Counted from the stretch's first letter, positions 26,247 to 35,781 are shown. The stretch: DNA of 64,000 bases from Bacillus sp. (in: firmicutes) (GCA_017656295.1 JACDOC010000002.1:62001-126000), one strand, 5' to 3'. The notes: a model not told the origin generated them from the letters alone. A program made the numbers and translations.

Positions 26247-27035
26247 ATGGAAAAAGGGAAGGTTATTTCATTAGAAGAGAGGATTCCTAAATTAAAGGAG
26301 CAGCGACGAAAAAAAACAAATCGTCGACTGATATTGTTAATTAGTTTATTTTTTTCGCTTATTTTGTCAATCGTCTATTTTCAATCCCCTCTTAGTCATG
26401 TAAAATCCATATCTGTTAAAGGAAATAGTGCCATTAGTGAAAATGAAATTGTGCAGGCAAGTCAACTGGCAGTTGGTATGAATCTTTGGGATATTGATAA
26501 AGACGAAGTTCAACAACGAATTGAAGCACTTGCTGAAGTAAAAAAGGCTTCTGTCCAAGTTTCCTTTTTCCGTACGGTAACAATCACCATAGAGGAACAC
26601 CGGAAAATTGCGTATATTGTAAAAGGAAAATCCTTTTATCCTGTATTAGAAAACGGGACGGTCATCCAAAACCAACCTTCTTCCTCTTTACCAGTATATG
26701 CCCCTTTGTTGCTCAACTTTAAGGAAGGGGCGGTATTAAATGAAATGATTGATCAATTAGAACAATTGCCATCAGAAATTATTCATTCTATTTCTGAAAT
26801 TTATTATGAGCCAAAAGAATCGGACAAGCACCACATTACTCTTTATATGAATGACGGATTTGAGGTTAGTGCAACCATTCGCACATTTGCTCAAAAAATG
26901 ATTTATTATCCATCGATTGTTAATCAAATTGATCCGAATGTGAAAGGAATCATCGATTTAGAAGTCGGTTCGTTTTTCAGGGCATATGAGACAGAAGGAG
27001 AAGTGGACGATGAGGAAGGTGAAAGTGAAGGGTAG
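26247..27035 (+). CDS. divIB: Cell division protein DivIB (FtsQ)
   Basis: DivIB is a bitopic divisome protein that works with FtsL and DivIC to control PBP2B. The protein is 262 residues, with a basic cytoplasmic tail and a transmembrane helix (about 27-46). The POTRA domain begins HVKSISVKGNSAISENEIVQAS (about 50-120), and the beta domain and acidic tail follow. ATG 26247 follows GGAGGAAGG; a TTG nine codons earlier is rejected because that site would lie inside the coding region. Its 3' end overlaps ylxW by 26 bp. Confidence 0.93.
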   Translation: MEKGKVISLEERIPKLKEQRRKKTNRRLILLISLFFSLILSIVYFQSPLSHVKSISVKGNSAISENEIVQASQLAVGMNLWDIDKDEVQQRIEALAEVKKASVQVSFFRTVTITIEEHRKIAYIVKGKSFYPVLENGTVIQNQPSSSLPVYAPLLLNFKEGAVLNEMIDQLEQLPSEIIHSISEIYYEPKESDKHHITLYMNDGFEVSATIRTFAQKMIYYPSIVNQIDPNVKGIIDLEVGSFFRAYETEGEVDDEEGESEG

Positions 27036-27717
27036 AAATGTGATCCTTACTCTTGTCACCCTAGTGCTAGGTTTTATATTAGCCTTTTCATATAGTCATA
27101 CAAGACAAGCAAAACATCAAGGTGTAATTAGCAATTCCCAATGGGAAAAGGAAGATTCATTACGTACCCAGCTAATCAGACACCAAGAAAAAACACGTCA
27201 ATTACAGTCGGAATTGTTCCAAAAACAAGAACAAGTTCGCGAAATGGAACAAGAACTGTCAAAGGAAGAGCAAATCTTTTTTAACTTAGCGGAGGATGCG
27301 GAGAAATACCGGATGTTTCTTGGAAAGGTGAAAGTCAAGGGAAAAGGGGTCGAAGTCACTTTAGCAGATGGTGATTATCGCCCAGAAGAAGAAAATGTTA
27401 ATAATTACTTAGTACACGAACATCATGTGTTTAAAGTTGTTAATGAGCTGTACATTGCTGGTGCTAGTGCAGTCGCCATTAATGGTCAACGATTAACACA
27501 TAACTCCTACATTATTTGTGATGGCCCGGTCATTACAGTTGATGGTTATCAGCATCCAGCACCGTTTGTTATTTCCGCAATTGGCGACCCTGATGTTCTA
27601 GCTTCTGCTTTAAATATTACTGGGGGAGTTAAAGATCAGTTGGTCAATGATAACATTGTTTTTACCCTTGAAAAAAAGAATGAAATCATCCTCGAACCGA
27701 TTTATGGTGATTCGTAA
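27010..27717 (+). CDS. ylxW: DUF881 family protein YlxW
   Basis: This is a 235-residue protein of the DUF881 family. It has an N-terminal transmembrane segment (about 8-25), a coiled coil (about 40-95), and an extracytoplasmic DUF881 domain with VEVTLADGDY and [19 protein letters not shown]. The function is unknown. The gene and its paralogue ylxX always lie between divIB and sbp in Bacillus, which suggests a division or wall role. ATG 27010 follows AGAAGGAGAAG; an ATG at 26986 is upstream of that site. It overlaps divIB. Confidence 0.88.
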   Translation: MRKVKVKGRNVILTLVTLVLGFILAFSYSHTRQAKHQGVISNSQWEKEDSLRTQLIRHQEKTRQLQSELFQKQEQVREMEQELSKEEQIFFNLAEDAEKYRMFLGKVKVKGKGVEVTLADGDYRPEEENVNNYLVHEHHVFKVVNELYIAGASAVAINGQRLTHNSYIICDGPVITVDGYQHPAPFVISAIGDPDVLASALNITGGVKDQLVNDNIVFTLEKKNEIILEPIYGDS

Positions 27718-27760
27718 CGTCATGAAGTAAGTTATTAAAAAGAGGGCAAGGTGAAAAGGA

Positions 27761-28489
27761 GTGAGTGTTGGAAAATGTATTCACTTCACAATCATAACCA
27801 TCATCATTGGATTTATGCTGGCCATTCAATTTCAAACAGTTCAAAATCCAGATGTGCGGGATACACGAGACATTTGGGAACTACGGGAAGCTCTTTTAAA
27901 AGAAAAAGAGCTTCAATCGAATTTGATTAAAGAAATTCGTTCTCAAGAAGAAAAAATGGCTAAATATGAATCAGAGCGCAAGCAGAGTAAAGAACAAGCG
28001 TTACGCGAAACGTTAGAGGAATTAAAAGCAGAAGCAGGTTTAACGGATATCACGGGCCCAGGGGTTATATTAACGATTGAACCTTTACATGAAGAGTTAT
28101 TATTTGGATATGAAGTCCCGCAAGTTTCACCTGTTCTACTTCAGCGGCTTGTTAATGAATTAAATAAATATGAGGCCGAGCATATCTCTATTGCAGATCA
28201 ACGGGTGATTAATTCGACGGTTATTCGTGACATCAACGGGGAAACGAAAGTGAATGGTCAGTCCATTGATCAAATGCCATTAGAAATTAAGGTGGTTACA
28301 AAAGATTTTCCATCGGCAGAAAAACTATATAACTTGGTTAAAGTCTCACGTGTCGTGGAAGAGTTTTTCATTGACAATTTGCAAGTACATGTGTCGGAAC
28401 CGCTAACATCGATAACAGTTCCTGCGTACAACCAAACGTTGCGTATTCGCTATTTGGAGCCTGTCAATGATAAAGGAGGAAATGGATAA
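27761..28489 (+). CDS. ylxX: DUF881 family protein YlxX
   Basis: This is a 242-residue paralogue of the preceding YlxW. It has a transmembrane segment at about 8-26, a coiled coil at about 40-85, and the DUF881 domain with TDITGPGVILTIEP, LVNELNKYEAEHISIADQRV and INGETKVNGQ. The tandem pair probably arose by duplication. The start is GTG 27761, with AAGGTG (27748-27753) as the likely RBS. The stop overlaps the sbp start by 1 base. The function is unknown. Confidence 0.87.
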   Translation: MSVGKCIHFTIITIIIGFMLAIQFQTVQNPDVRDTRDIWELREALLKEKELQSNLIKEIRSQEEKMAKYESERKQSKEQALRETLEELKAEAGLTDITGPGVILTIEPLHEELLFGYEVPQVSPVLLQRLVNELNKYEAEHISIADQRVINSTVIRDINGETKVNGQSIDQMPLEIKVVTKDFPSAEKLYNLVKVSRVVEEFFIDNLQVHVSEPLTSITVPAYNQTLRIRYLEPVNDKGGNG

Positions 28490-28851
28490 TGTGGCTCCCT
28501 ATATTAGGACTTCTCATCGGAATTGTGCTCGGGTTATTAACCGACATTACGATTCCAGATGAGTATTCAAACTATTTGTCCATCGCTGTACTAGCGGCTC
28601 TTGATACGTTATTTGGGGGTATAAGAGCACACTTGCAAGATACCTACGATGAAAAAGTGTTTGTTTCCGGCTTTTTCTTTAATATCCTTCTTGCGGCAAG
28701 TTTAGCTTTTCTAGGTGTTCATCTTGGTGTAGACTTGTATTTAGCAGCGGTTTTTGCTTTTGGCGTTCGCCTGTTTCAAAATATCGCTGTTATTCGACGA
28801 ATACTGTTACATAAATGGTCTACAACCAATGAAAAAACAGAAAAAAATTGA
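28489..28851 (+). CDS. sbp: Small basic protein Sbp (DUF1290)
   Basis: This is a 120-residue membrane protein with about three transmembrane segments. The family signature is LPILGLLIGIVLGLLTDITIP and LSIAVLAALDTLFGGIRA. In B. subtilis sbp lies directly before ftsA, as here. The function is not known to me. The start overlaps the ylxX stop (TAATG), and RBS AAAGGAGG lies in ylxX. Confidence 0.9.
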   Translation: MWLPILGLLIGIVLGLLTDITIPDEYSNYLSIAVLAALDTLFGGIRAHLQDTYDEKVFVSGFFFNILLAASLAFLGVHLGVDLYLAAVFAFGVRLFQNIAVIRRILLHKWSTTNEKTEKN

Positions 28852-28963
28852 TTTTTTTAGAGGGATAAAAACATTTTTGACGAATATTTTTAGAAGATAT
28901 TTTTTCATTTCCTTGGTAATTTTCATCTTGTAAGTATTGGATTTGTGAAGGAGGTGCCACAGG

Positions 28964-30256
28964 ATGAACAGCAATGAAATTTTTGTAAGTATCGATATTG
29001 GTACTTCAACCATTAAAGTTATCATTGGCGAGATGGTCAATGATTCCTTAAATATAATTGGAGTTGGTAATATACCTTCAGAGGGCATAAAAAAAGGCTC
29101 TGTAGTTGACATAGATGCAACTGTTCAATCTATTAAAAAAGCGGTAGACCAAGCCGAAAGAATGATTGGGATGAACATCAATCAAGTGATTGTCGGTGTT
29201 TCTGGTAATCACGTTATGTTACAACCGTGTCACGGGGTCGTTGCCGTTTCGAGTGAAAACCGTGAAATAACCGATGAAGATGTGGCTAGGGTGATGGATG
29301 CAGCCCAAGTGATTTCCATTCCTCCTGAGCGTGAAATTATTAATGTCATCCCAAAACAATTTATCGTGGATGGATTGGATGGAATCAACGACCCGCGAGG
29401 AATGATTGGTGTTCGCCTAGAAATGGAAGGTACCATCATTACTGGTTCCAAAACAATGTTACATAACACTTTAAGATGCGTGGAACGAGCTGGGTTAGAA
29501 ATTGTTGATATCGTGCTCCAACCCCTTGCTGCTGGGGCTATTGCCTTATCAAAAGATGAATTAAATATGGGTACGGCACTAATCGATATTGGAGGAGGAT
29601 CAACAACCGTTGCTTATTTTGAACATGGGCATCTTCAAGGTACATGCGTCCTCCCAGTTGGAGGAGACCATATTACAAAAGATTTATCGATCGGTTTAAA
29701 AACAACAACGGAAGATGCAGAACGAATCAAGAAAAAATATGGTTACGCTTTTTATGACCATGCTTCTGAAGAAGAAGTGTTTAGCGTTCCGATTATTGGA
29801 AGTGATCAACACCAACAGTTTAATCAATTAGAAGTTGCTGATATTATTGAAGCTAGATTAGAAGAAACATTTGATCTTGTACTACATGAATTAAAACGAA
29901 TGGGTGTACATGATATACCAGGTGGATTTGTCCTAACTGGTGGTGTCGCTAACATACCTGGTATTTTAGAATTAGCTCAATTTGTCTTCCATAATCGTGT
30001 ACGCATTGCCGTACCTGACTACATCGGTGTCAGAGAGCCTCAATATACAACATCTGTTGGGCTCATAAAGTATGCTTACAAGACTGCCAGAATACAAGGC
30101 AGAAAGGTAAGCGCAAGCCCAATTCCTGTTGAGATACCTGAGAAAAACACAGTGAAAACTGTCCAGTCGAAGGGGAAGGTAGAGAATAAACCAACTAAAC
30201 AGGAAGATAAACTTTCAACAAAAATGAAAAAATTCTTTGGTTACTTTTTTGAGTAA
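28964..30256 (+). CDS. ftsA: Cell division protein FtsA
   Basis: FtsA is the actin-like protein that ties FtsZ filaments to the membrane. The protein is 430 residues. It has the actin-fold phosphate loops FVSIDIGTSTIKVIIGE at the N terminus and ALIDIGGGSTTVAYFE around 205. PGGFVLTGGVANIPGI lies around 320, and a C-terminal amphipathic helix (STKMKKFFGYFFE) acts as membrane anchor. RBS GAAGGAGGTG precedes ATG 28964. The 112-bp gap after sbp probably holds a promoter; I see TTGACG (28877) but no good -10, and could not identify a sigma-H site. Confidence 0.96.
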   Translation: MNSNEIFVSIDIGTSTIKVIIGEMVNDSLNIIGVGNIPSEGIKKGSVVDIDATVQSIKKAVDQAERMIGMNINQVIVGVSGNHVMLQPCHGVVAVSSENREITDEDVARVMDAAQVISIPPEREIINVIPKQFIVDGLDGINDPRGMIGVRLEMEGTIITGSKTMLHNTLRCVERAGLEIVDIVLQPLAAGAIALSKDELNMGTALIDIGGGSTTVAYFEHGHLQGTCVLPVGGDHITKDLSIGLKTTTEDAERIKKKYGYAFYDHASEEEVFSVPIIGSDQHQQFNQLEVADIIEARLEETFDLVLHELKRMGVHDIPGGFVLTGGVANIPGILELAQFVFHNRVRIAVPDYIGVREPQYTTSVGLIKYAYKTARIQGRKVSASPIPVEIPEKNTVKTVQSKGKVENKPTKQEDKLSTKMKKFFGYFFE

Positions 30257-30297
30257 ATACATCTATTGGAATATCGACGAATTAGGAGGATTTTGCC

Positions 30298-31440
30298 ATG
30301 TTGGAGTTTGATACGAATTTAGACCAATTTGCCACAATAAAAGTTATAGGTGTTGGTGGTGGCGGAAACAACGCTGTCAACCGAATGATTGAACATGGTG
30401 TTCAAGGGGTAGAATTTATTGCTGTTAATACGGACGCACAAGCTTTAAATCTATCAAAAGCTGAAATTAAAATGCAAATCGGTGCAAAATTAACACGTGG
30501 TCTTGGTGCTGGGGCAAATCCAGAAGTAGGTAAAAAAGCGGCCGAAGAAAGTAAAGAGCAAATTGAGGAAGCTTTAAAAGGAGCAGATATGGTATTCGTT
30601 ACTGCTGGTATGGGCGGTGGTACGGGTACCGGAGCTGCACCAGTAATCGCTCAAATTGCTCGCGATTTAGGAGCCTTAACTGTAGGTGTAGTAACACGCC
30701 CATTTACGTTCGAAGGTCGCAAACGTGCCACTCAAGCACAAGGCGGAATTGCTGCGATGAAAGAAGCAGTTGATACGTTAATCGTTATTCCAAACGACCG
30801 TCTTCTAGAAATTGTTGATAAGAGTACGCCAATGCTAGAAGCGTTCCGTGAAGCTGACAATGTATTACGTCAAGGTGTACAAGGAATTTCAGACTTAATT
30901 GCCGTTCCTGGTTTAATCAACCTTGACTTTGCCGATGTAAAAACAATTATGTCTAATAAAGGATCGGCTTTAATGGGTATTGGTGTTGCATCTGGTGAAA
31001 ACCGCGCGGCTGAGGCAGCTAAAAAAGCGATTTCCAGCCCGTTATTAGAAACATCCATTGACGGTGCTCAAGGCGTATTAATGAATATTACAGGTGGTAC
31101 AAATTTAAGCCTATATGAAGTTCAAGAAGCAGCTGACATTGTCGCTTCTGCCTCTGACCAAGATGTGAACATGATATTCGGTTCCGTTATTAACGAAAAT
31201 TTGAAAGACGAGATTGTTGTGACAGTAATTGCAACAGGGTTTAATGAAGAAGCCATTCAAACGAAACAATCCCGTCCAAACTTAAATCAAGTGCGAACAA
31301 ATAATACCAATGTTCAACCAAAAAGAGAAGTAAAACGTGAGGAGCCACAAACGATGGAATCCAATCGTAGCTCCAATCAGTCGATAGAAGAAACACTTGA
31401 TATTCCAACATTCTTACGTAATCGCAATCGTCGTCGTTAA
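30298..31440 (+). CDS. ftsZ: Cell division protein FtsZ
   Basis: FtsZ is the tubulin-like GTPase that forms the Z ring. The protein is 380 residues. The GTP-binding signature [13 protein letters not shown] lies around 104-116, [13 protein letters not shown] near the N terminus, and the T7 loop [11 protein letters not shown] around 207-217. A disordered linker follows from about 318. The conserved C-terminal peptide [13 protein letters not shown] binds FtsA, SepF and other partners; its basic end is usual in Bacillus. ATG 30298 lies 41 bp after ftsA with TTAGGAGG upstream. A strong terminator ends the operon. Confidence 0.98.
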   Translation: MLEFDTNLDQFATIKVIGVGGGGNNAVNRMIEHGVQGVEFIAVNTDAQALNLSKAEIKMQIGAKLTRGLGAGANPEVGKKAAEESKEQIEEALKGADMVFVTAGMGGGTGTGAAPVIAQIARDLGALTVGVVTRPFTFEGRKRATQAQGGIAAMKEAVDTLIVIPNDRLLEIVDKSTPMLEAFREADNVLRQGVQGISDLIAVPGLINLDFADVKTIMSNKGSALMGIGVASGENRAAEAAKKAISSPLLETSIDGAQGVLMNITGGTNLSLYEVQEAADIVASASDQDVNMIFGSVINENLKDEIVVTVIATGFNEEAIQTKQSRPNLNQVRTNNTNVQPKREVKREEPQTMESNRSSNQSIEETLDIPTFLRNRNRRR

Positions 31441-31448
31441 TGGGAAAA

Positions 31449-31496
31449 GACCTGACAAGTGTCGGTACGAGTGCTGGCACTTGGCGGGTCTTTTTT
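31449..31496 (+). terminator. Intrinsic terminator after ftsZ
   Basis: GACCTGACAAGTG (31449-31461) pairs with CACTTGGCGGGTC (31478-31490), with one mismatch, followed by six T. This ends the dcw transcript. Confidence 0.9.
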
Positions 31497-31502
31497 CATT
31501 AA

Positions 31503-31671
31503 GCTATGTTATATTTTCATTGTTGATTTTTAGCAAGTTGTTCACACGGCGGCGACTCCAGCGGGAACAAGAAGCCGCAAGACCCATACTTGAGCGTAGC
31601 GAGGGAAGCGGCTTGCCCGCGGAAAGCGTCCGCCACAAGCGTAATGTATAAATATCAACAGTAACATTTAA
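31503..31671 (+). repeat. Structured interspersed repeat, copy B
   Basis: This is the most regular of the three copies (see 3592-3769 and 41855-42034). The left end is GCTATGTTATAT, with TGTTGATTTTTA; the right end has TAAATATCAACA, giving imperfect terminal inverted repeats. Inside, AAGCCGC pairs with GCGGCTT, GCGGG with CCCGC, and GGCGG with CCGCC, forming a long GC-rich hairpin. It lacks one 7-bp GCGGCTT unit that copies A and C have in duplicate. It starts 6 bp after the T tract of the ftsZ terminator. B. subtilis has bpr in this gap; no trace of it is seen here. Confidence 0.87.
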
Positions 31672-31903
31672 TAGAGCTTTTCCTTAAATGAATTTAGTTA
31701 AACAATCCTCATTTTAGAAAAATTCCCCTAATCAAAAGAATACGAAACAAGACTTCCGAATATGTATGTACCCCAATGACAAATTTCGAGAAAATGAACA
31801 AAAATATGTTTGGAATTCCTTACATAAACTGACACCTTTTGACTAACCTCATGCGGTATACTTTCCGTAATAGGAAGGGAGCGCTCGGTGAAGGAGGAGA
31901 AAA
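31672..31903 (+). other. Region between repeat copy B and spoIIGA
   Basis: This AT-rich stretch has no gene. It holds the spoIIG promoter (31829-31862), a possible Spo0A box (TTCGAGA near 31787, reverse complement TCTCGAA), and the spoIIGA ribosome binding site. Confidence 0.6.
31829..31862 (+). promoter_or_regulatory. spoIIG-type promoter with 22-bp spacer
   Basis: CTGACA (31829-31834) and TATACT (31857-31862) are separated by exactly 22 bp. The B. subtilis spoIIG promoter has the same unusual 22-bp spacing and is fired by sigma-A RNA polymerase with phosphorylated Spo0A. TTTTGAC inside the spacer (31837-31843) may be a degenerate 0A box. Confidence 0.75.
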
Positions 31904-32833
31904 GTGACCGTTTACCTCGATGTCATTTGGTTGTTAAACTGGTTAGTCGATTGTTTGTTGCTGATGATGACGGGCTGGATATTAAAACAATCGATTCCAA
32001 GGTGGAGGTATGTTGTAGGAGGATTTATCGGTTCTCTCGTTATTCTATTCAGCATTACTCCTGTTAGTTCTTACATCCAACATCCCATCAGTAAATTGTT
32101 TGTTTCCGTGTTGATGGTTTGGTTCGTCTTTCGGTTTCGACGTTTCACTTATTTTTTAAAATCGTTATTGACCTTTTATTTTACAACCTTTTTGTTTGGG
32201 GGATTTTTAATCGGGCTTCATTATTTTATTCAATTTGATTCATCCATAGAAGTATCGATTTATTCGTCTCTTTCCAAAGGATTTGGCGACCCGATTAGTT
32301 GGGTGTTTGTAATGTTTGGACTACCTCTTGCTTGGTATTTTACAAAAAGTCGAATTGACCATATGGAACATATTCAAATTCAATATGACAGATGGGTACA
32401 AGTGGAAGTTTTATTAAACGGGGAGACTTTTCACTGGATAGGTCTTATTGATAGTGGGAACCAACTCGTAGATCCGATTAGTCAATCTCCAGTAATGATT
32501 GCCTCCATTAAAGGTATGGAAGAGCGGTTTCCAGCTGATGTCGTTCATCTTGCAAAGTTCCCTGATGATTTATTGAATTCGTCGATAACGCTTCCGCATG
32601 AATGGGAAGATCGTATTCGTATTCTTCCAACGAAAGTTGTCGGTAATGATCAACAATTACTCATTGCCTATAAAGTTGACTATGTAAAAATTACGACGAA
32701 CGATCATCAAACCTTTATACCAGAAAAAGCATTGGTCGTATTATCAACACAACAATTGTCCTCTGATCAAACATTCCACTGTATTGTCCATCCGAAAATG
32801 GTGACAGGAATCCCGGTTTCAACCGCCTCATAA
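31904..32833 (+). CDS. spoIIGA: Pro-sigma-E processing peptidase SpoIIGA
   Basis: SpoIIGA is the membrane aspartic protease that activates pro-sigma-E in the mother cell after a signal from SpoIIR. The 309-residue protein has five predicted transmembrane helices (about 4-24, 38-53, 63-80, 86-108, 127-146) and a C-terminal protease domain. The catalytic Asp183 lies in GLIDSGN, the same number as the B. subtilis catalytic Asp. The start is GTG 31904, after GAAGGAGGAG. Its target, sigE, follows at 43 bp. Confidence 0.95.
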   Translation: MTVYLDVIWLLNWLVDCLLLMMTGWILKQSIPRWRYVVGGFIGSLVILFSITPVSSYIQHPISKLFVSVLMVWFVFRFRRFTYFLKSLLTFYFTTFLFGGFLIGLHYFIQFDSSIEVSIYSSLSKGFGDPISWVFVMFGLPLAWYFTKSRIDHMEHIQIQYDRWVQVEVLLNGETFHWIGLIDSGNQLVDPISQSPVMIASIKGMEERFPADVVHLAKFPDDLLNSSITLPHEWEDRIRILPTKVVGNDQQLLIAYKVDYVKITTNDHQTFIPEKALVVLSTQQLSSDQTFHCIVHPKMVTGIPVSTAS

Positions 32834-32876
32834 ACAGCTTGTTCCTATAAAAAATTTTATCTTAAAGGAGGAGTCT

Positions 32877-33599
32877 ATGATGAAGAATTGGCGCATTCTT
32901 TTATCTTATCTTTGGTACAAACTATTAATTAAATTGGGAATTAAGACAGACGAAATATATTATATTGGTGGCAGCGAAGCGTTACCTCCTCCGTTAACAA
33001 AAGAAGAAGAGGAAATGTTATTAAAAAAATTACCCAAGGGGGATAAGGCGGCTCGCTCACTGCTCATAGAACGTAACTTGCGACTCGTTGTCTATATTGC
33101 TAGGAAATTTGAAAATACGGGGATAAACATCGAAGACTTAATTAGCATCGGGACCATCGGCTTAATTAAAGCTGTAAATACGTTTAATCCAGAGAAAAAA
33201 ATTAAGCTCGCTACATATGCGTCTCGCTGTATTGAAAACGAAATATTAATGTATTTGCGGAGAAATAATAAAATCCGAGCAGAAGTGTCGTTCGATGAAC
33301 CGTTAAATATTGATTGGGACGGAAATGAATTACTACTTTCTGATGTTCTAGGAACCGATGACGATATTATAACGAGAGATTTAGAAGCAAACGTCGACCG
33401 AAAATTACTACAAAAAGCGTTGCATCAACTTTCCGATCGAGAAAAACAAATTATGGAGCTTCGCTTTGGGCTATCAGGAGAAGAAGAAAAAACGCAAAAA
33501 GATGTCGCGGATATGCTAGGAATTTCTCAGTCATACATTTCTCGTTTAGAAAAACGCATCATTAAACGATTACGAAAAGAATTTAACAAGATGGTGTAA
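32877..33599 (+). CDS. sigE: RNA polymerase sporulation sigma factor sigma-E (pro-form)
   Basis: Sigma-E drives early mother-cell transcription. The 240-residue pro-protein has a short amphipathic N-terminal pro-segment. SpoIIGA cuts within the conserved [16 protein letters not shown] region. Region 2 ([34 protein letters not shown]) and region 4 with a helix-turn-helix ([21 protein letters not shown]) are clear. Two adjacent ATGs (32877, 32880) follow AAAGGAGG; the second would give the 239 residues usual in Bacillus. It lies in one operon with spoIIGA. Confidence 0.96.
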   Translation: MMKNWRILLSYLWYKLLIKLGIKTDEIYYIGGSEALPPPLTKEEEEMLLKKLPKGDKAARSLLIERNLRLVVYIARKFENTGINIEDLISIGTIGLIKAVNTFNPEKKIKLATYASRCIENEILMYLRRNNKIRAEVSFDEPLNIDWDGNELLLSDVLGTDDDIITRDLEANVDRKLLQKALHQLSDREKQIMELRFGLSGEEEKTQKDVADMLGISQSYISRLEKRIIKRLRKEFNKMV

Positions 33600-33730
33600 A
33601 ATTTTTTCTCTAATTTACAACGTAAGTAGGACAAGGGCTCCGCGTTTCTAACGGTTTTGGTGATGCATATTTTTCCCTCGCAAGGAGATACTTAACTTTG
33701 TACAAGAGCTCCTGTGAGGAGGGGAAGTCT
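33600..33730 (+). promoter_or_regulatory. sigE-sigG gap with candidate sigma-F/sigma-G promoter
   Basis: GCATA (33665-33669), a 17-bp gap, then GATACTTA (33687-33694) resembles forespore promoters (-35 GYATA, -10 near CATACTA). B. subtilis sigG is transcribed from a forespore promoter in the same gap and is autoregulated. The final T of the -10 is followed 36 bp later by the sigG start. No terminator for sigE is seen, so read-through is possible. Confidence 0.5.
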
Positions 33731-34507
33731 GTGTCACGTAACAAAGTTGAAATTTGCGGTGTAGATACCTCCAAATTACCTGTATTAAAGAACGAAGAAA
33801 TGCGCGAGCTCTTTCGCCAAATGCAAGCGGGAGATCTTTCTGCGAGGGAAAAGCTCGTCAATGGAAACTTACGCCTTGTATTAAGCGTCATTCAACGATT
33901 TAACAATCGGGGAGAATATGTCGATGATTTGTTTCAAGTTGGATGCATTGGCTTAATGAAATCCATTGATAATTTTGATCTAAGTCAAAATGTTAAATTT
34001 TCAACGTATGCGGTCCCAATGATTATCGGAGAAATTCGACGCTATTTACGTGATAATAATCCGATTCGGGTATCACGTTCATTACGGGATATTGCGTATA
34101 AAGCTTTGCAAGTCCGTGAACGTCTGATGTCAGAAACGTCAAGGGAACCGACGGCTGAAGAAATTGCGAAAGAATTAGAAGTTTCTCATGAAGAAGTAGT
34201 ATTTGCATTAGATGCAATTCAAGACCCTGTTTCCCTGTTCGAACCGATTTACAATGATGGGGGAGACCCGATTTATGTGATGGATCAATTAAGTGATGAA
34301 CGAAATAAAGATAGTCAATGGATTGAAGAAATCGCGTTAAAAGAGGGCTTAAGAAGATTAAATGAGCGGGAAAAAATGATTATTCGCAAACGCTTTTTCC
34401 AAGGGAAGACACAGATGGAAGTGGCCGAAGAAATCGGTATCTCCCAAGCTCAAGTGTCACGGTTAGAAAAAGCAGCGATCAAACAAATGAATAAAAATAT
34501 TCATTAG
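33731..34507 (+). CDS. sigG: RNA polymerase sporulation sigma factor sigma-G
   Basis: Sigma-G is the late forespore sigma factor. The 258-residue protein begins SRNKVEICGVDTSKLPVL, nearly identical to B. subtilis sigma-G as I recall it. Region 2 is NLRLVLSVIQRFNNRGEYVDDLFQVG, region 3 holds RVSRSLRDIAYKAL, and region 4 ends EVAEEIGISQAQVSRLEKAAIKQM. The start is GTG 33731, after GAGGAGGGG; an in-frame TTG 11 codons upstream is inside the leader. A terminator follows directly. The ylmA ABC transporter gene found next in B. subtilis is absent. Confidence 0.97.
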   Translation: MSRNKVEICGVDTSKLPVLKNEEMRELFRQMQAGDLSAREKLVNGNLRLVLSVIQRFNNRGEYVDDLFQVGCIGLMKSIDNFDLSQNVKFSTYAVPMIIGEIRRYLRDNNPIRVSRSLRDIAYKALQVRERLMSETSREPTAEEIAKELEVSHEEVVFALDAIQDPVSLFEPIYNDGGDPIYVMDQLSDERNKDSQWIEEIALKEGLRRLNEREKMIIRKRFFQGKTQMEVAEEIGISQAQVSRLEKAAIKQMNKNIH

Positions 34508-34508
34508 T

Positions 34509-34534
34509 GCTCCCAATTTGTGGAGCCTTTTTTT
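34509..34534 (+). terminator. Intrinsic terminator after sigG
   Basis: GCTCC (34509-34513) pairs with GGAGC (34522-34526), followed by a long T tract from 34528. The stem is short. Confidence 0.7.
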
Positions 34535-34569
34535 ATTTATGGAATTTTTGAATACAACTTGTCTAAAAC

Positions 34570-34599
34570 TCATGAAGTTCTTTTCATTCCGCATATATT
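34570..34599 (+). promoter_or_regulatory. Candidate sigma-E-type promoter of ylmC
   Basis: TCATGAA (34570-34576), 15 bp, then CATATATT (34592-34599), the same -10 as the spoVD candidate. YlmC/YmxH proteins are linked to sporulation, which fits. Confidence 0.42.
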
Positions 34600-34632
34600 G
34601 AAAGTAAATAGAGTGAAAAGTGAGGGACAAAA

Positions 34633-34908
34633 ATGGTAAGAATTTCAGAATTTCAAATAAAAGATGTTGTGAACATTTCGGACGGCCGTCGATTAGGAAA
34701 CATTGTCGATTTTGAAATTAATACAGACACTGGAAAAATAACCGCAGTGATTATTGGAGGAAGCGGGAAACTATTTGGTTTTCTAGGAAAAGATGACGAC
34801 TTATATATACCATGGACACAAATTGTAAAAATTGGTGCCGATGTTATTCTTGTTCGCTTAAAAGAGTCAACAACGTTTCAATATCAATTAGAAAAGCCAA
34901 AAGAGTGA
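34633..34908 (+). CDS. ylmC: YlmC/YmxH family sporulation-associated PRC-barrel protein
   Basis: This is a 91-residue single PRC-barrel-like domain. Marks are MVRISEFQIKDVVNISDGRRLGNIVDFEIN and IPWTQIVKIGADVILV. The molecular function is unknown. Members occur only in spore-formers and some paralogues are sporulation-induced. It follows sigG and precedes ylmD as in B. subtilis. The RBS is GTGAGGGA before ATG 34633. Confidence 0.88.
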   Translation: MVRISEFQIKDVVNISDGRRLGNIVDFEINTDTGKITAVIIGGSGKLFGFLGKDDDLYIPWTQIVKIGADVILVRLKESTTFQYQLEKPKE

Positions 34909-34962
34909 CGAAAGAAACCACAAATATGTTAAACTAAAGAAAAAAGAAATGGAGAAATGTGG

Positions 34963-35781
34963 ATGAGTGAACCAATGTTAAAGCTGGATTCTTCATACTA
35001 CACGATTCCTGTATGGACGAATGTGGATTCCGAGCTTGTTGTCGGCTTTTCAACAAAACAGTTACCGACCAACGGGAATGGGAATTTGGCCTTTCACGTC
35101 ACAAACGATTGGAAAACTGTTCAAGTGAACCGTCAACAGCTTGCCAATGCCCTTTCGTTCCCTGTTCAACATTGGGTAGGAGCTGAACAAACACATGAAA
35201 GCCGTATCGTAAAAGTGCAAAGAAAACATCGTGGAAGAGGGGCTCTCGATTATTCGACGAGCTTTCCTCATACGGATGGATTTTACACAACGGAGAAAGG
35301 GATTTTACTTACCCTTTGTTATGCTGATTGTGTCCCGCTTTATTTCCGTGCACGAAACTGTCCAATCATCGGTGTAGCGCATGCAGGGTGGAAAGGAACC
35401 GTACGAAATATTGCCGGGCAAATGATTGATACTTTTAAAAAGGAAGGCGTATCTCCAGCCGATATTGAAGTGGTTATTGGTCCATCCATATGTTCAGCGT
35501 GTTATATCGTGGATGATAAAGTGATCAATTTAGTGAAAAAGACGGTAGAACATGGTGTCGAAAATATCTATAATGAAGTAAAGCCAGGTCAATACGAACT
35601 TGATTTAAAAAAAGTCAATAAATTGCTTTTAATTCAAGCCGGTGTGAAAAGAGAACACATCCAGACAAGTTCCTTATGTACTTCATGCAAAGAAGAAGAT
35701 TTTTTCTCCCATCGACGTGACAAAGGGAATGCGGGACGAATGTTAGCGTTTATTGGTTGGAAGGAGGATCGTTCTAAATGA
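34963..35781 (+). CDS. ylmD: Laccase-domain (YfiH/PgeF-like) protein YlmD
   Basis: This 272-residue protein has the DUF152/multicopper-oxidase-like laccase domain now linked to purine nucleoside phosphorylase/deaminase and peptidoglycan-editing activities. The metal-site residues can be seen in [10 protein letters not shown] (His), [13 protein letters not shown] (Cys) and [15 protein letters not shown] (His). [22 protein letters not shown] closes the domain. ATG 34963 has GGAGA 7 bp upstream; ATG 34957 is too close to it. It overlaps ylmE by 4 bp. Confidence 0.9.
   Translation: MSEPMLKLDSSYYTIPVWTNVDSELVVGFSTKQLPTNGNGNLAFHVTNDWKTVQVNRQQLANALSFPVQHWVGAEQTHESRIVKVQRKHRGRGALDYSTSFPHTDGFYTTEKGILLTLCYADCVPLYFRARNCPIIGVAHAGWKGTVRNIAGQMIDTFKKEGVSPADIEVVIGPSICSACYIVDDKVINLVKKTVEHGVENIYNEVKPGQYELDLKKVNKLLLIQAGVKREHIQTSSLCTSCKEEDFFSHRRDKGNAGRMLAFIGWKEDRSK

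Noticed and set aside
28852-28963. Sigma-H promoter before ftsA as in B. subtilis
   Set aside because: I could not find a convincing AGGAWWW/GAAT pair; only a lone TTGACG is visible.
31397-31651. Open frame across the ftsZ terminator and repeat copy B
   Set aside because: It passes through a strong terminator and a non-coding repeat; codons do not resemble the neighbours.
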